This document shows, one piece after another, positions 24,918 to 35,275 of a stretch of 64,000 nucleotides of DNA. Under the pieces are notes generated by a model. That model was given only the letters and a program-made list of their open reading frames with translations. It was not told where the DNA came from and searched no databases. The translations under genes and the position numbers were made by a program. How positions within the stretch are numbered: position 1 is the stretch's first letter; each line of letters starts with the position of its first letter. The DNA lies in assembly GCF_020379485.1 (NCBI RefSeq), contig NC_063445.1, positions 53,345,422-53,409,421 on the forward strand. Reading direction: 5' to 3'. The DNA is from Brassica napus (Eukaryota; Streptophyta; Magnoliopsida; Brassicales; Brassicaceae).

Positions 24918-25011
24918 TCTTGAGTTCGAGCGGTAGAGGAGATCTTGACGGTGGTGAAAGGAGGCGGTGGAGTAAGCAGTCGACACCGGAGAGCAGCTTA
25001 TTGAAGTTCTT

Positions 25012-26411
25012 ATATTGGGATATCTAGAAAAAGACACCGTTCTATAAACCAATGAAATTATCCACTTTGAGTAACTAGTCATTTTCGAATTCTACATTAT
25101 GAAAATATTATTCTTGACAATTTTTATTTGTAAGGCCAACATACGCTATGTAAAAAAGAACTTCACTTACAAGAATACTTTACAAACTTTGAAATGAAAC
25201 ATTGTTGTATTTTGACATGTTAATTATGCACTTTGTACGGCTAACCTTAACTCTCCGTAAGCTACAATTCTTTGTCTTGCTTACCATGTCGAGATGAACT
25301 ACATGCATGACTTTGCACGTGGCCACATATAAGTTTGATATATAGTCTCCTCCTTCTGAACTCTAATTCCAATTAGTGGGTGAACATCATAATCTGATTA
25401 ACAAAAGCTAATTTTCAGAATATTTTATGTGGTTTCAAGTAAGTTATGTGATTAGGCCAACTGACGAAACATTAAACTATGTGCCAAACTAATCTTGTGG
25501 GCATCATTAGTAGGAACATTTGCAGAGGAACCACTTAGAACCAAACCCAATTGATATACATCATCTAATGTATTTGTTTACTAGATAATAAATCTGACCA
25601 TGGATGGTGTTACAAAATAAGACCATGGATGTTATGTTTTAAAAATATTAGTGAAATAATTTCTGATTTTTTTTCAGCAAATAATTTCTGATTTAAAGAT
25701 GAAAATATGATAAAAAAAGAGAAAGCTGAAACAATATTGGTTGAAAAATGTTCTAGCCCCTAAAACACATATACAATAATGAACTTTTTATTTTTTTTAA
25801 ACGACTAGTATAGGCTAAATCAACACTTTTAATTGAATATATCAATATTTCTCATTACAATTGGATAAAATATATGGAAACCCATGAATATATATTATAT
25901 ATGGTCTCACACTTAAGTAAAGATTCATATATGATTTTAAAATATCATTATAAGCATATATACATATATATATACACTTTCATACATACACTTTACATAA
26001 ATGAGAATTAATCATATGATAAAATGTACACGATGAAAATGAATGCAACAGAAATCATGTTTGTGGAGGTTGATGAGGAACAAACAAAGCGTGTCATCAG
26101 CAACTGTAAAGATGTAGCAGACAGTCAGGCTCAGCTTAGAATTTGATCTATGGTTCTCGGACTTGTTTGCACATTTTCTTATATATTTAATGATTAACTA
26201 TATTTTCTAATGTGTTACTAAATTTCTTTTGAGTTTCGAGTGACTCATTTAACATTTGATTTTTACAAAGAGAATAAAACCAATCTCAAAACTGTAAAAG
26301 AAAACCGCCAGCTTCATAACTGGACCAATCTAATCAACCACACAATCAATATTTTCTTCTTTCACGACTAAGAATTCACTTCATAATAAATCCAAGTATT
26401 GCGTGTATCCA
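25012..26411. other. intergenic spacer
   Basis: AT-rich sequence right of the second LINE. A short stretch near 26040-26150 looks more balanced in composition but has no sustained open frame. No gene is supported. Confidence 0.45.
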
Positions 26412-26876
26412 AGGCTCGCTCAATGGTGCGATAGACCCTGAGGCAAAAAAAAAAAATTTAATTTCCAAACTATTATTTTTCTTTAAAAAATTTTATAGAT
26501 ATTTTTTTTTCAAAATACTAGAAATATTTTTTTTAATAAATTTATAAAAATAAAAAAAATACTTTCATATAAAAAAATGTGGACCTCATTTCTTATTCTT
26601 AATATAAAAATACATGTATTTTTTTAAAAAAAAATGGGCTTTTATTTATTAAGAAATAGGGGACAACGGATTGGACCAGGGGCGGTCGCACCGTTTGCCC
26701 CTATCTAAGTCGGCTCTGCCAGGATCGGCTCAATGGTGTCATAGACCCTAGGACAAAAAAAAATTTAATTTTCAAACTATTATTTTTCTTTAAAAAATCT
26801 GATAGATATATTTTTTTCAAAATACTAGAAGTATTTTTTTAAATAAATTTATAAAAAAAAAACTTTCATATAAACA
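26412..26876 (+). repeat. direct repeat pair, about 160 bp units
   Basis: Two similar copies, 26412-26578 and 26721-26876, both start with ggctc-ctcaatggtg followed by atagaccct. They then share a T- and A-rich body ending in actttcatataaa. Between them lies a GC-richer piece (ggggcggtcgcaccgtttgcccc). The layout suggests a degraded transposable element or its duplicated terminus. The family is not recognised. Confidence 0.6.
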
Positions 26877-27079
26877 TAGAGTAGGGTTGAAGATGCATTC
26901 GAAAATCATAATTTTACAGATTTTAAGCTTGAACTAATAGATTATGCCACATATTTGTTATATCTATATTATATTTAGAAGATTAACAAGAAAAAGCAAT
27001 GAAATCGAAGAAAAAAAGAATATTGTCAAAACCATGTGTTGTTCAATGGTGTAGTTCAATATTGGGCAATGTGTTGTTT

Positions 27080-27267
27080 AGCCTACTCGATATCAGCAGT
27101 TGAAGAGGAAAGTATGGCATTATTGGCAGCAGCACAATGTACTATTTTTTTGGGATACAAGAAGATCATTTTTGAATGCGACGGTGAAGTGTTACAAGCG
27201 ATGGTGTAGTCAGTTTGAAAGTATTCACTATCGTCATGTTCATCGGAAAGAGAATGCTGTTGCGGAT
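27080..27267 (+). pseudogene. RNase H-like (RVT_3) remnant, interrupted by an LTR element
   Basis: The plus strand encodes SAVEEESMALLAAAQ, then KKIIFECDGEVLQAM, then after a frame change YRHVHRKENAVAD. This is the pattern of the RNase H domain found in plant LINEs and in small host-encoded RVT_3 proteins. The sequence breaks exactly at the LTR element (27268). It appears to resume after it at 29151 with ELAKRVTT, giving a continuous ENAVAD-ELAK reading across the insertion. The remnant therefore predates the LTR element. No start codon or other domain is found. Confidence 0.65.
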
Positions 27268-27636
27268 TGTTTGATCCAAAAACGGTGTATTTGCTAGTGA
27301 TATTTGTTGGAATCATATAATAAAGAAAATAAAGATAAGTATTAGATTCTTGAGGTTTAGGAAAAATTTTCATAGAATCAATATGAGAAAAAGAACATCC
27401 AAAGACTTTATTGATCAAAGATTGCATTACAAGAATGATTTCTAGTGTAAAGTGAATCAAATAATATATAAAATTCTTATAGGATGTGTTCTAAATCTAG
27501 ATGGAAAAAAAAGTCTTTTCTAATAAGGAGATATCTCCTTATTTATAGAAGAAAGATATCTAGGGTTTCCTAACAAATTTGGCATAATTCATTGTTTTAA
27601 TGGGCCTTGAGAGAGGATGTAAATCCACCCCCAACA
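27268..27636 (-). repeat. 3' LTR of the Gypsy-like element
   Basis: This is a direct copy of 28777-29145 with about 8 percent divergence. The G-run (C-run on the plus strand, 27642-27654) adjoining it marks it as the 3' LTR in minus-strand orientation. Confidence 0.85.
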
Positions 27637-28049
27637 GTAAGCCCCCCCCCCCCCAGTTCGTAGAGAGAGATGAAACCGATCTCTGCGAATTTTACGAATA
27701 TGGTTTATGAGACAATGAACTAGGCACATACCCATGTCGCAGACGATTGTCATGAACGGGCCGTCATGGCTAAGTTGCCATAGATGAAGTGTCATAGACG
27801 GACTGTCTCGGGCGAGCTGTCATCGACATACTTCTTATTCCGATCAGACTTCTTACTCCGGGATGGTTGCGCGAACGATCTGTGAGGACAGTGTTAAGAA
27901 CCACCAGAGCAAGTTGCCATGGATGAAGCGTCAATCGACAAACAGCCAAAGACAAGTCGTCATAGACATCATCATGAACGTACCACCATGAGCGAACCAT
28001 CACAATCAAATCGCCACGGGTGGATGTGTCTTCGCGGTATCACGTCATC

Positions 28050-28700
28050 CTCGAGACTTGTGAGCAATCCGAGTGACTGCGAGAGAGCGATTCGAGCCGA
28101 GTAACTGCGAGAGAGCGATTCGAGCCGAGTAACTGCGAGAGAGCGATCTGTGACGAGTAACCGCAAGAGAGTGATATGTACCGAGTAACTGCAAAAGAGC
28201 GAGTCGAGTGACCGCGAGAGATCGATCCGAGCGACTGCGAGAGAACGATCTGCGGCGAGTAACTGCAAGAGAGCGAGTCGAGTGACCGCGAGAGATCGAT
28301 CCGAGCGACTGCGAGAGATCGATCCGAGCGACTGCGAGAGAATGATCTGCACCGAGTAACTACAAGAGAGCGAGTCGAGTGACCGCGAGAGATCGATCCG
28401 AGCGACTGCGAGAGAATGATCTGCGCCGAGTAACTGCAAGAGAGCGATTCGAGCCGAGTAACTGCGAGAGAGCGATCTGTGACGAGTAACCGCAAGAGAA
28501 TGATATGTACCAAGTAACTGCAAAAGAGCGAGTCGAGTGACCGCGAGAGATCGATCTGAGCGACTGCGAGAGAACGATCTGCACCGAGTAACTGCAAGAG
28601 AGCGAGTCGAATGACCGCGAGAGATCGATCCGAGCGACTGCGAGAGAATGATCTGCACCGAGTAACTGCGAGATAGCTATCCATGACGAGTAACAGCGAG
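28050..28700 (-). repeat. minisatellite, composite 23+23+28-bp units, open in three frames
   Basis: Imperfect tandem units on the minus strand are built on TCTCTCGCAGT(C/T)(A/G)CTCG. Monomers of about 23, 23 and 28 bp combine into a block of roughly 74 bp, repeated with variation. All three minus-strand frames stay open over long stretches (open frames 28788-28360, 28684-28040 and 28658-27972). They encode similar Ser/Arg/Leu-rich repeats such as SLAV and SRSLDS. Because 74 is not a multiple of three, one frame passes through all three phases of the repeat. Translation is not established. Confidence 0.85.
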
Positions 28701-28776
28701 AGAGAGATCTGGATTCTCCCAAGTTTGATATGCTTTGAAGATAGTTCTCCTTGTTCTCCCTCCTTCTAACGCCAAC

Positions 28777-29145
28777 TGTTTGACCCAAAAACGGTGTATT
28801 TGCTGGTGATGTTTGTTGTAATCATACAATAAAGAATCTAAAGATAAGTATTAGATTCTTGAGGTTTAGGAAAAATCTTCATAGAATCAATATGAGAAAA
28901 AGAACATCCAAAGACTTTATTGATCAAAGATTGCATTACAAGAATGATTTCTAGTGTAAAGTGAATCAAAGAATGTATAAAATCCTTATAGGATGTGTTC
29001 TAGATCTTGATGGAAAAAAGAATCCTTTCGAATAAGGAGGTAACTTCTTATTTGTAGAACAAAGATATCTAGGGTTTCCTAACAAATTTGGTCTAATTTA
29101 TTGTCTTAATTGACCTTGAGGGAGGATGTAAATCCACCCCCACCA
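28777..29145 (-). repeat. 5' LTR of the Gypsy-like element
   Basis: This is a direct copy of 27268-27636. On the minus strand the putative primer-binding site TGGCGTTAGAAGGAGGG follows within two bases of its end. Confidence 0.85.
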
Positions 29146-29195
29146 CATATGAACTAGCAAAGCGAGTCACCACGGCTCAGCCCTTTACTTATTCA

Positions 29196-29600
29196 CTAGG
29201 TGATATCTGCGCCCTGCGCGGAGTGAATGGATTAAAAGAGATTATAACTTTTAATCTATAGATATTAGAAATGTAAAAGTCATAGTCACAAGATTACATG
29301 TTATATAATGAGTTGAGACCCACCATAAGTGTTTTGCTTGCGAGATCGAATTTGTAATGAAGGTTTGGGAAAAAGAATGTGATGAGTAGATGTGCTCAAA
29401 ACAACCTATTTATATATACGATGAGGAAGGATTAGATTTCAAATGATAAAATCGTATGTGATTAATTATATAAAACATTCACAAATTCATTAACCAAAAC
29501 TTGCGCTCCAAGATTATCGCCCAAATTACCTTAACAGACCATATACCCTATTGATCTCACGCAAATTCAGTAGTGGAAAGAAAAATAATTTAAAGATCTG
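29196..29600 (-). mobile_element. Helitron 3' terminus (minus strand), partial
   Basis: On the minus strand the sequence ends with a GC hairpin (CCGCGCAGGGCGC), a short AT spacer and CTAG followed by T at 29196. This matches the Helitron 3' end rule of a hairpin, about 10 bp, then CTRR inserted before T. The body extends right, but no 5' TC terminus was found, so the outer limit is arbitrary. Confidence 0.5.
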
Positions 29601-29872
29601 ATAAAGTTAAGGACACAAGGATTCAATTGAAGCAACTCGTTTAAAACGTATATAATGAATCGACCACAACTCTTTTAAAAAGAATATAGTATTTTTTTTG
29701 TCAACATTAAAAAGAATATAGTATAATCCGATAAAAATGTAAAGATTTGATAATGACTTGTGCATGATGAGATAATGTATGAAAATATTTATGTTATATA
29801 ATAATAAATATGTGTGATATAATTTAATTTTACAATACAATATAAAATTTTTAAAAATTATAATACATGTAC

Positions 29873-30445
29873 AGTAGAACTTCTATAAATTAATAATCGA
29901 TAAATTAATAATATTTATAAATTAATAAATTTTCTCGGTCCCAATTTAGGCCGGTTCAAAATTTGAAACAAATCGATAAAATAATAAGATAATAATTTTT
30001 TAGAAAATTAAATTCTATGTAAATATATGGTCCCAGTAAAATTATAAATTAATAAGTTATATGTATACATATTTTATATAAGTAAGAACCTATTATTATA
30101 TTATTTGTTTTATATTAACAATGAAATTATCTTTATATTTTCTTAACACTTAATATATTTTTGATGAAATTTAGTAATATTATATTTAAAACCACATTTA
30201 AGTTCTATATAATATATATTATATACAACAAATAATATAATAAAATTAATATAAATGTCAAATTTCAAAAATAACAATTAATGTCTATACACTGAAATCA
30301 AATCTTTTTCCTATCTTAGAATAAATATATCATAAAATAAAAAAATCTAAATAAGAAATTTTTTGTAAATTAATATCTCTATAAATTAATAAAATTTCAA
30401 ATTTCTGATTTAGTTATGATAAAGATACAGTGGTATCATGCCTCA
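29873..30445 (+). mobile_element. DNA transposon remnant (CAGTAGAACTTCTATAAATT type)
   Basis: Begins CAGTAGAACTTCTATAAATT, with repeated ataaattaata motifs and a conserved-looking cggtcccaatttaggccgg core. Another ctataaattaataaa motif lies near 30390. The layout resembles a dispersed Brassicaceae DNA transposon with subterminal repeats that I recall but cannot name securely. The matching right terminal inverted repeat was not found, so the copy is probably truncated near 30445. Confidence 0.45.
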
Positions 30446-31493
30446 TTCTTAATTAATAATTAGTATTCAATGTGTCATATATATTCCTTAACGAATATAA
30501 AAAATTATAGGATGTTCAAATTAAAAGTCCATATATGGCAATGCTAATTTACGTCTCATTATTGCTCATAAATTAATCACTATAATTTAGGCAAAATGTA
30601 TTTATGAAAATTGGGTATGAAATATTACCAAATGGCCAATAGTTTTCCAAGGTTATATACGTGAAGATTTAATATACCATTTACATATATGATTGGGCCA
30701 ACCTTTAATTTAAATTGATATAAAGAACTCTTATGATTTACAGTACGACCATATCAATTATATAATATAATTAATTTTTATATATTTATATACATAATAT
30801 AATTATTTTTTTGTAATTGTAAGATCATAATAAATGAGCGTTAAAAAAAATAATATAATTATTTTTATAGACAATATGATCATATCAACTATATAATATT
30901 AATGTTTTGCATATATATTTATATAACTATTATATAATTATTTTTTTTGCTATATAGTACGACTATATCAACTATATAATATAATTATTTTGTATATATT
31001 TATAAAAATATATAACTATATAATTTAGTTTATATCAAGGCGACTTATATGGACATTGTAAACATGTTCTATCTAAGTTTAATATACAAACATAACCATG
31101 ATAAAAAAATCGTTGATGCAACTAATGATTACAAATTTCTAATAAGGTAGGTTTATAACAATGGCAATACATGTAATTATTTTAGTAAAAAAAGAACTTT
31201 TAGTTAAAGGTTGTGAGAAGAGCTCTTGTGATGACACGTAAGAAATGACATTTTGGTTAATAACACATGACTGCAAGGTTAATTTATAGGAATGCTCCTC
31301 TTTTAATATAAAGGGGATCTTGTTTCATTCCATATTGGTTAACCAATGTGCTTTGTAATGATTACATTCATTAAAAGTTAATTTGTGAAAAAAGAATAAT
31401 GTCAATAACTAAAACCATGCTAAATTTGAAGACAAGGGTAATTTTGTCAATTAGAAGCCATTTAACCTATTAAGAACTAAAAATGTTGACAAA
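30446..31493. other. AT-rich intergenic spacer
   Basis: Very AT-rich, with a thrice-repeated motif similar to gaccatatcaactatataata near 30750, 30890 and 30960. No gene is seen. Confidence 0.45.
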
Positions 31494-31507
31494 GTGAAGT
31501 GTTACTT

Positions 31508-31680
31508 TTTTTTTTTTTTTTAACCAGGTGTTGGCCTTGCGGCCCACCACCTAATCCCGGCGCCAGCCTTTGTCTGTACCTTTTAACGGGTCCTGGACAC
31601 GCTTCCCCCTCCACGCGAGTCGAACAGCCGACCTCCCCTCTCCAAGGAGGTAGTACCACTGGACTACGAGGTCCTGGGTA
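31508..31680 (-). mobile_element. tRNA-derived SINE (minus strand) with 14-bp TSD
   Basis: A GC-rich 173-bp unit on the minus strand. It has a tRNA-like A box TAGTCCAGTGG (plus 31657-31667), a B-box-like TGTTCGACTCG (plus about 31613-31624) and a terminal A-run (T-run on plus from 31508). It is flanked by the perfect direct repeat GTGAAGTGTTACTT at 31494-31507 and 31681-31694. The sequence differs from the SINE at 17.8 kb, so two SINE families are present. Confidence 0.93.
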
Positions 31681-31694
31681 GTGAAGTGTTACTT

Positions 31695-32093
31695 CCTTCG
31701 AAGTATTTAACGTTTGGATTTTTACAAAGAGAATAAGACCAAGTTTCATGATATCCAGGAACGAATCATCACATGAATTAGTTATCCTGTTGTTGACGAT
31801 TGGTCCTGATATAACCATGACCAAGTTTCATGCTACTCGCTCTATCGATCCTCTTACAAAACTATCATCATCAAAACATCCATAGACAAACAAACACACT
31901 GACATTTTGAGCACGTACATCTTGATATACCTCAAGAAATAAAGTTGCGAAAATACAGAAACCAAAAGAACCATTACAAAGATTAAAGATATTAGGTAGC
32001 AAAAAGATACGATCTGTTTCGTGTTTCGTTTAAGAGACCAAACAAAGGTTACTTTAAAGACATTGACTGCCCACAAAACATGAAACGGTCTCA
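31695..32093. other. 3' flank of the caleosin gene
   Basis: Downstream region of the minus-strand caleosin gene, probably including its 3' UTR. No independent gene is seen. Confidence 0.45.
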
Positions 32094-35000
32094 TTAATCC
32101 GTCTTTTTAGAAGAATCTCTCGACTTGGCGCAGTAGTCGAACAAACTCCCATCGAAGCATCTCCTAACAGCTTCTTTGGATAAGTAACCATTCTCGTCTT
32201 TAGCCAGCAAGTAGAGTACTCCCCACTCCATTTTACTCGCTGCCCTGTTTCCATTTTCACACACCATTAAGGTTAAGGGACAAAGCCATCAAAGAGAGGG
32301 AAACCAAATAAGGATTTGGTAAGGATTTTAATAAATCTTTTTTAAAGAAAAAACTAGATTTTGAACCGCACGACCGTGCGGGTTTTCTTTAATATTAAAA
32401 TATTTTAGGATATGCAATAAAATATAATAATAAATTAATATAATTTGGCGTTATATATTATCTAATTTTATAATAATAATTGTGTGGCGTATAATATTAC
32501 TACTATAAAATTTATAAATTTTGTATTTTTGTAAAAAAAAATTATTTTGAAAAAATTATTATGTAACAATACTGATTTACATAAATTTTGTTTTATTTCT
32601 AAATTTGAAATATATGTGAAAATTAAATTAAGTTGAACCTACATAATAGAGAATTTAGTGTATAGTGATTAATTAAATCAATTTAGTATAGATACTTAAA
32701 TAATAAACCGAATTGGTTTTTAATTCAAGTGAATACACATACGTTAATAATAGCAGACTAAAATCTGGTATATACGATATAAATTAAGATCAAATGTTTC
32801 ATCGATGGAGGGAAGTGTAAATTAATTGTATTACATGGTAAAAGCATTTAAAGATATGGCTTCCAAGTGATATAAATTTAAAAAATAACATATCATATAA
32901 GTCATAATTTATGTGCTAAATAGATAAAATATTTTATTTTTAAATTAGAAATAGAAATGAATATTTCTTTTTAAAAACATCTTTTAAAATATTTCTTAAA
33001 TTTAATTTTGAAAATTAATTCAACTTAAAATTATTATTTTCATTAAAATATTATTAAAAGTATTTTATATAATTATTAATATATTTTTTCAATCAAAACT
33101 AAACTAAAATTTAGTTTCTAATTATAATTTATGATAATTAAAATTTTAAATAACTAATTTCGAAAATAAATTTTAAAAAGATTCTAAAAGATATTTAAAA
33201 GATTTTGTTAGACATTTATTTAAGATATTTATTATTATTTCAAATAATATAAAGATATTAAAAGATATTATAATTATGTTAAGTAAAATTTAATAAATTT
33301 CTAATGATGGTCCAAATAAAAAAATCACACATGAAAGAAGTCATGACTTTTATTTTAATAGTATAGATTAGATATTAAATGTAATATGAGTTTCAAGTAG
33401 ATCCATTAGGTCCATTTAAAAAAAAAATCACACATGAATCAAAGCTATGATTTATGTTTTAATATATAAGATAATTTGGAAGACTGTTATATATATCTAT
33501 TAACTAGAAAAAATAGGGATCTAAAACCAATGTTTCACTTAACTATGCACAATCGATTATGGGTGGAACATACCAGCCAAAGAAATCGAATGCGTTGCGG
33601 TTAGCCTCAGTCATTTGCCACAGCTCGTAACGGGTTAGCTTATCAGGCACAGTACGTGCGTACTTACTAAACATGTTCTCCAGATTTGCCGGAATGTACC
33701 TGAAAGTTTCATATATATTCATAACCACAAGTCCAAAGAAGTGTATATAATGGACAATGCGAGACACGAACCGTCCTTCTGTGTCGTAAGTAGAAGTGTC
33801 GCTTCCATGTTTTGCTCTATGGATGTTTTTGATGTAAATTGGGAAGGAGAAAGAAGGTATCCAACTCTGGTTTATGAGAAAAGAAAACATGGACAACAAC
33901 ATATTGAGTAGCCTAAATAAATAAAATGCTACTCTCAATAATGACATAATTTTAAAAGTTAATAACTCAATCTAATATATATTAACTTCTTTGAAATTAT
34001 AGATCCTGAATTTAGAAGTATTCCTAAAATTTTAAGACTTTAGACAATAATCTCGATATCTGTTTAAAAAATGTAAGAATTAATATTTTAGAATTGGACC
34101 ATGTTCACATGATTCACATGATTCACACAGATAGAAGACGGCTAAATTACTATACATCTTAACTGAGATGTGGATGAGAAACTTACAGGCAATGTGGCGT
34201 AACTCATGGTAAGATGCACGATGAATGTCAGAAAGAAACTAAAGATCACGTTGAAACCAAGTGCTCTAAATCCTGAAGCAACGCAAAGCAATGATTAATG
34301 ATCTAATTATAGTTTTTTTTTTTGTTTATTTGTTCTCGAATAATACCTTTGAATGTTTCCGATGGGTAGATGATACCATCACCGTCTTGGTCAAAGAAGG
34401 CTACGTGCTGCTGAAGAACAGACATGTCCTGGTGCTTGTGTCCCCTTGTCCCGTTAACATTTTCCATGTCAGGTGCAACCATGGCTCGAGGCACATCTAT
34501 TTTCAATCCATCAAAACAACAATTCAGAAAAAATGGACTGGTACAACTAATTTAACTCTCTTTTTTAATGATTAGGGATTCTTGATCTAAAGTTATGTTC
34601 ATTTCCTAAAGCGAAATTCAAATCATGTTAAATCAACTATTTTGGAAAATAGATTTTCTCTAAACATAGTTGAACTTCGCGATCCCTTAGATTTGTAGTA
34701 GGTGGTCCAAGTTATCCACTATATATTATTCATCAATCATAACAGGACTAAATCCCGCGTACGAAGGAACGGAAGAGGTCTTACTGTTATAATTTTTGAA
34801 CCATATATATATATATGGAAACGAGCACGAATATATAAAACGTTAATGTTTGTGGGTGGAACCAATTAACCAAGTTAATCCACTTTATAAATAATTGTGG
34901 AATTGATTTACCACTACAAAATAAATTGCAAACGCTGTGGAAGTAGAAAATAACACATATATGGACATGAAACAAAACAAAGAAGAGATGGAGAGAATGT

Positions 35001-35117
35001 ATACGAACATGGTTTTGGGAGACGATCATCGAGATCAGTCCGGACCCTCCTCTCGGCCGTCACCGGAGCCTTTGCAGCCACTGTCGCCATCGACTCTGAT
35101 CCTGCATCTGTCGCCAT
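32094..35117 (-). CDS. caleosin / peroxygenase
   Basis: Six exons on the minus strand encode 238 residues: 35117-35009, 34496-34347, 34272-34187, 33866-33772, 33699-33574 and 32244-32094, all with GT-AG junctions and consistent phases. Caleosins are Ca2+-binding, haem-containing peroxygenases of lipid droplets and ER. The EF-hand loop spans residues 72-83 ([12 protein letters not shown], all ligands present), with the conserved QQHVAFF histidine before it. A hydrophobic segment at about 91-114 leads to the proline-knot region. [18 protein letters not shown] and the C-terminal [16 protein letters not shown] block are typical. The proline knot reads [13 protein letters not shown], lacking one of the usual prolines. 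Context next to PHL1 suggests the At5g29560 (CLO8-like) orthologue rather than RD20/CLO3. Intron 5 contains a Helitron. ABRE motifs upstream suggest ABA control. Confidence 0.9.
32354..33367 (-). mobile_element. non-autonomous Helitron inside caleosin intron 5
   Basis: On the minus strand the element starts TCTATACTATTAAAATAAAA at 33367, preceded by A. It ends with the hairpin CCGCACGGTCGTGCGG, the spacer TTCAAAAT and CTAG at 32354, followed by T. These are the standard Helitron termini (5' TC, hairpin, 3' CTRR) with insertion between A and T. It is about 1.0 kb, AT-rich, without helicase or Rep coding, like the AtREP-type elements of Arabidopsis. It lies wholly within the intron at 32245-33573. 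Confidence 0.9.
33390..33471 (-). mobile_element. second Helitron 5' end fragment
   Basis: The minus strand begins TCTTATATATTAAAACATAA after A and continues with the same cacacatga-type sequence as the adjacent Helitron's 5' region. It appears to be a truncated related copy, into which or next to which the complete Helitron inserted. No matching 3' end was found. Confidence 0.55.
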
Positions 35118-35160
35118 CTCTCTCTCCGTTCTGTATTGGTAGTGGAGAGAGTCTTTTGTG

Positions 35161-35170
35161 TTTATAAATA
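35161..35170 (-). promoter_or_regulatory. TATA box of the caleosin gene
   Basis: The minus strand reads TATTTATAAA, about 45 bp upstream of the ATG at 35117, predicting a very short leader. Motif seen; start site inferred. Confidence 0.5.
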
Positions 35171-35251
35171 AAGAGACGTGAGAGAGAGTGCAACTGATTC
35201 CAAATAACTCGCGGGAGTTTACTTAGCCTTGAACAACAACCTCTTATGTTG

Positions 35252-35275
35252 ACACGTGGCCCGCTTTCCACGTGT
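35252..35275 (-). promoter_or_regulatory. paired ABRE / G-box motifs upstream of caleosin
   Basis: Two ACGT-core motifs, ACACGTGGC (35252-35260) and CCACGTGT (35268-35275), lie in inverted orientation about 90 bp upstream of the caleosin TATA box. Two closely spaced ABREs are a standard ABA-responsive module bound by AREB/ABF bZIP factors. This fits the ABA and dehydration induction known for several caleosins. Function here is inferred. Confidence 0.6.

Larger units (their letters stand above)
19190..24996 (-). mobile_element. full-length L1-type LINE with 15-bp TSD
   Basis: A 5.8-kb non-LTR retrotransposon on the minus strand, flanked by the perfect direct repeat CTTATTGAAGTTCTT at 19175-19189 and 24997-25011. 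The 3' end lies at the left, marked by a short T-run on the plus strand after 19189. Domains in minus-strand order are ORF1 with DUF4283 and CCHC knuckle (24.9-23.3 kb), endonuclease (23.25-22.4 kb), reverse transcriptase (21.95-20.74 kb), a zinc-binding region (20.7-20.0 kb) and RNase H (19.7-19.23 kb). Frames are broken by stops and shifts. It is a different lineage from the LINE at 6-11 kb, which has no obvious RNase H. Confidence 0.95.
27268..29145 (-). mobile_element. non-autonomous Gypsy-like LTR retrotransposon with minisatellite interior
   Basis: Two direct LTRs of about 369 bp start TGTTTGA and end in CA (plus-strand view). They flank only 1.14 kb of interior. On the minus strand the 5' LTR is followed after two bases by TGGCGTTAGAAGGAGGG, a plausible primer-binding site. 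A run of 13 G lies just before the 3' LTR as a polypurine tract, so the element reads on the minus strand. No gag-pol domains remain; the interior is mostly a tandem repeat. About 30 differences between the LTRs (about 8 percent by eye) indicate an old insertion. Flanks cggat (27263-27267) and catat (29146-29150) may be a diverged TSD. Confidence 0.85.

Noticed and set aside
28040..28700. CRISPR-like array
   Set aside because: Repeats are contiguous with variable units and no unique spacers, in a plant LTR element; it is a minisatellite.
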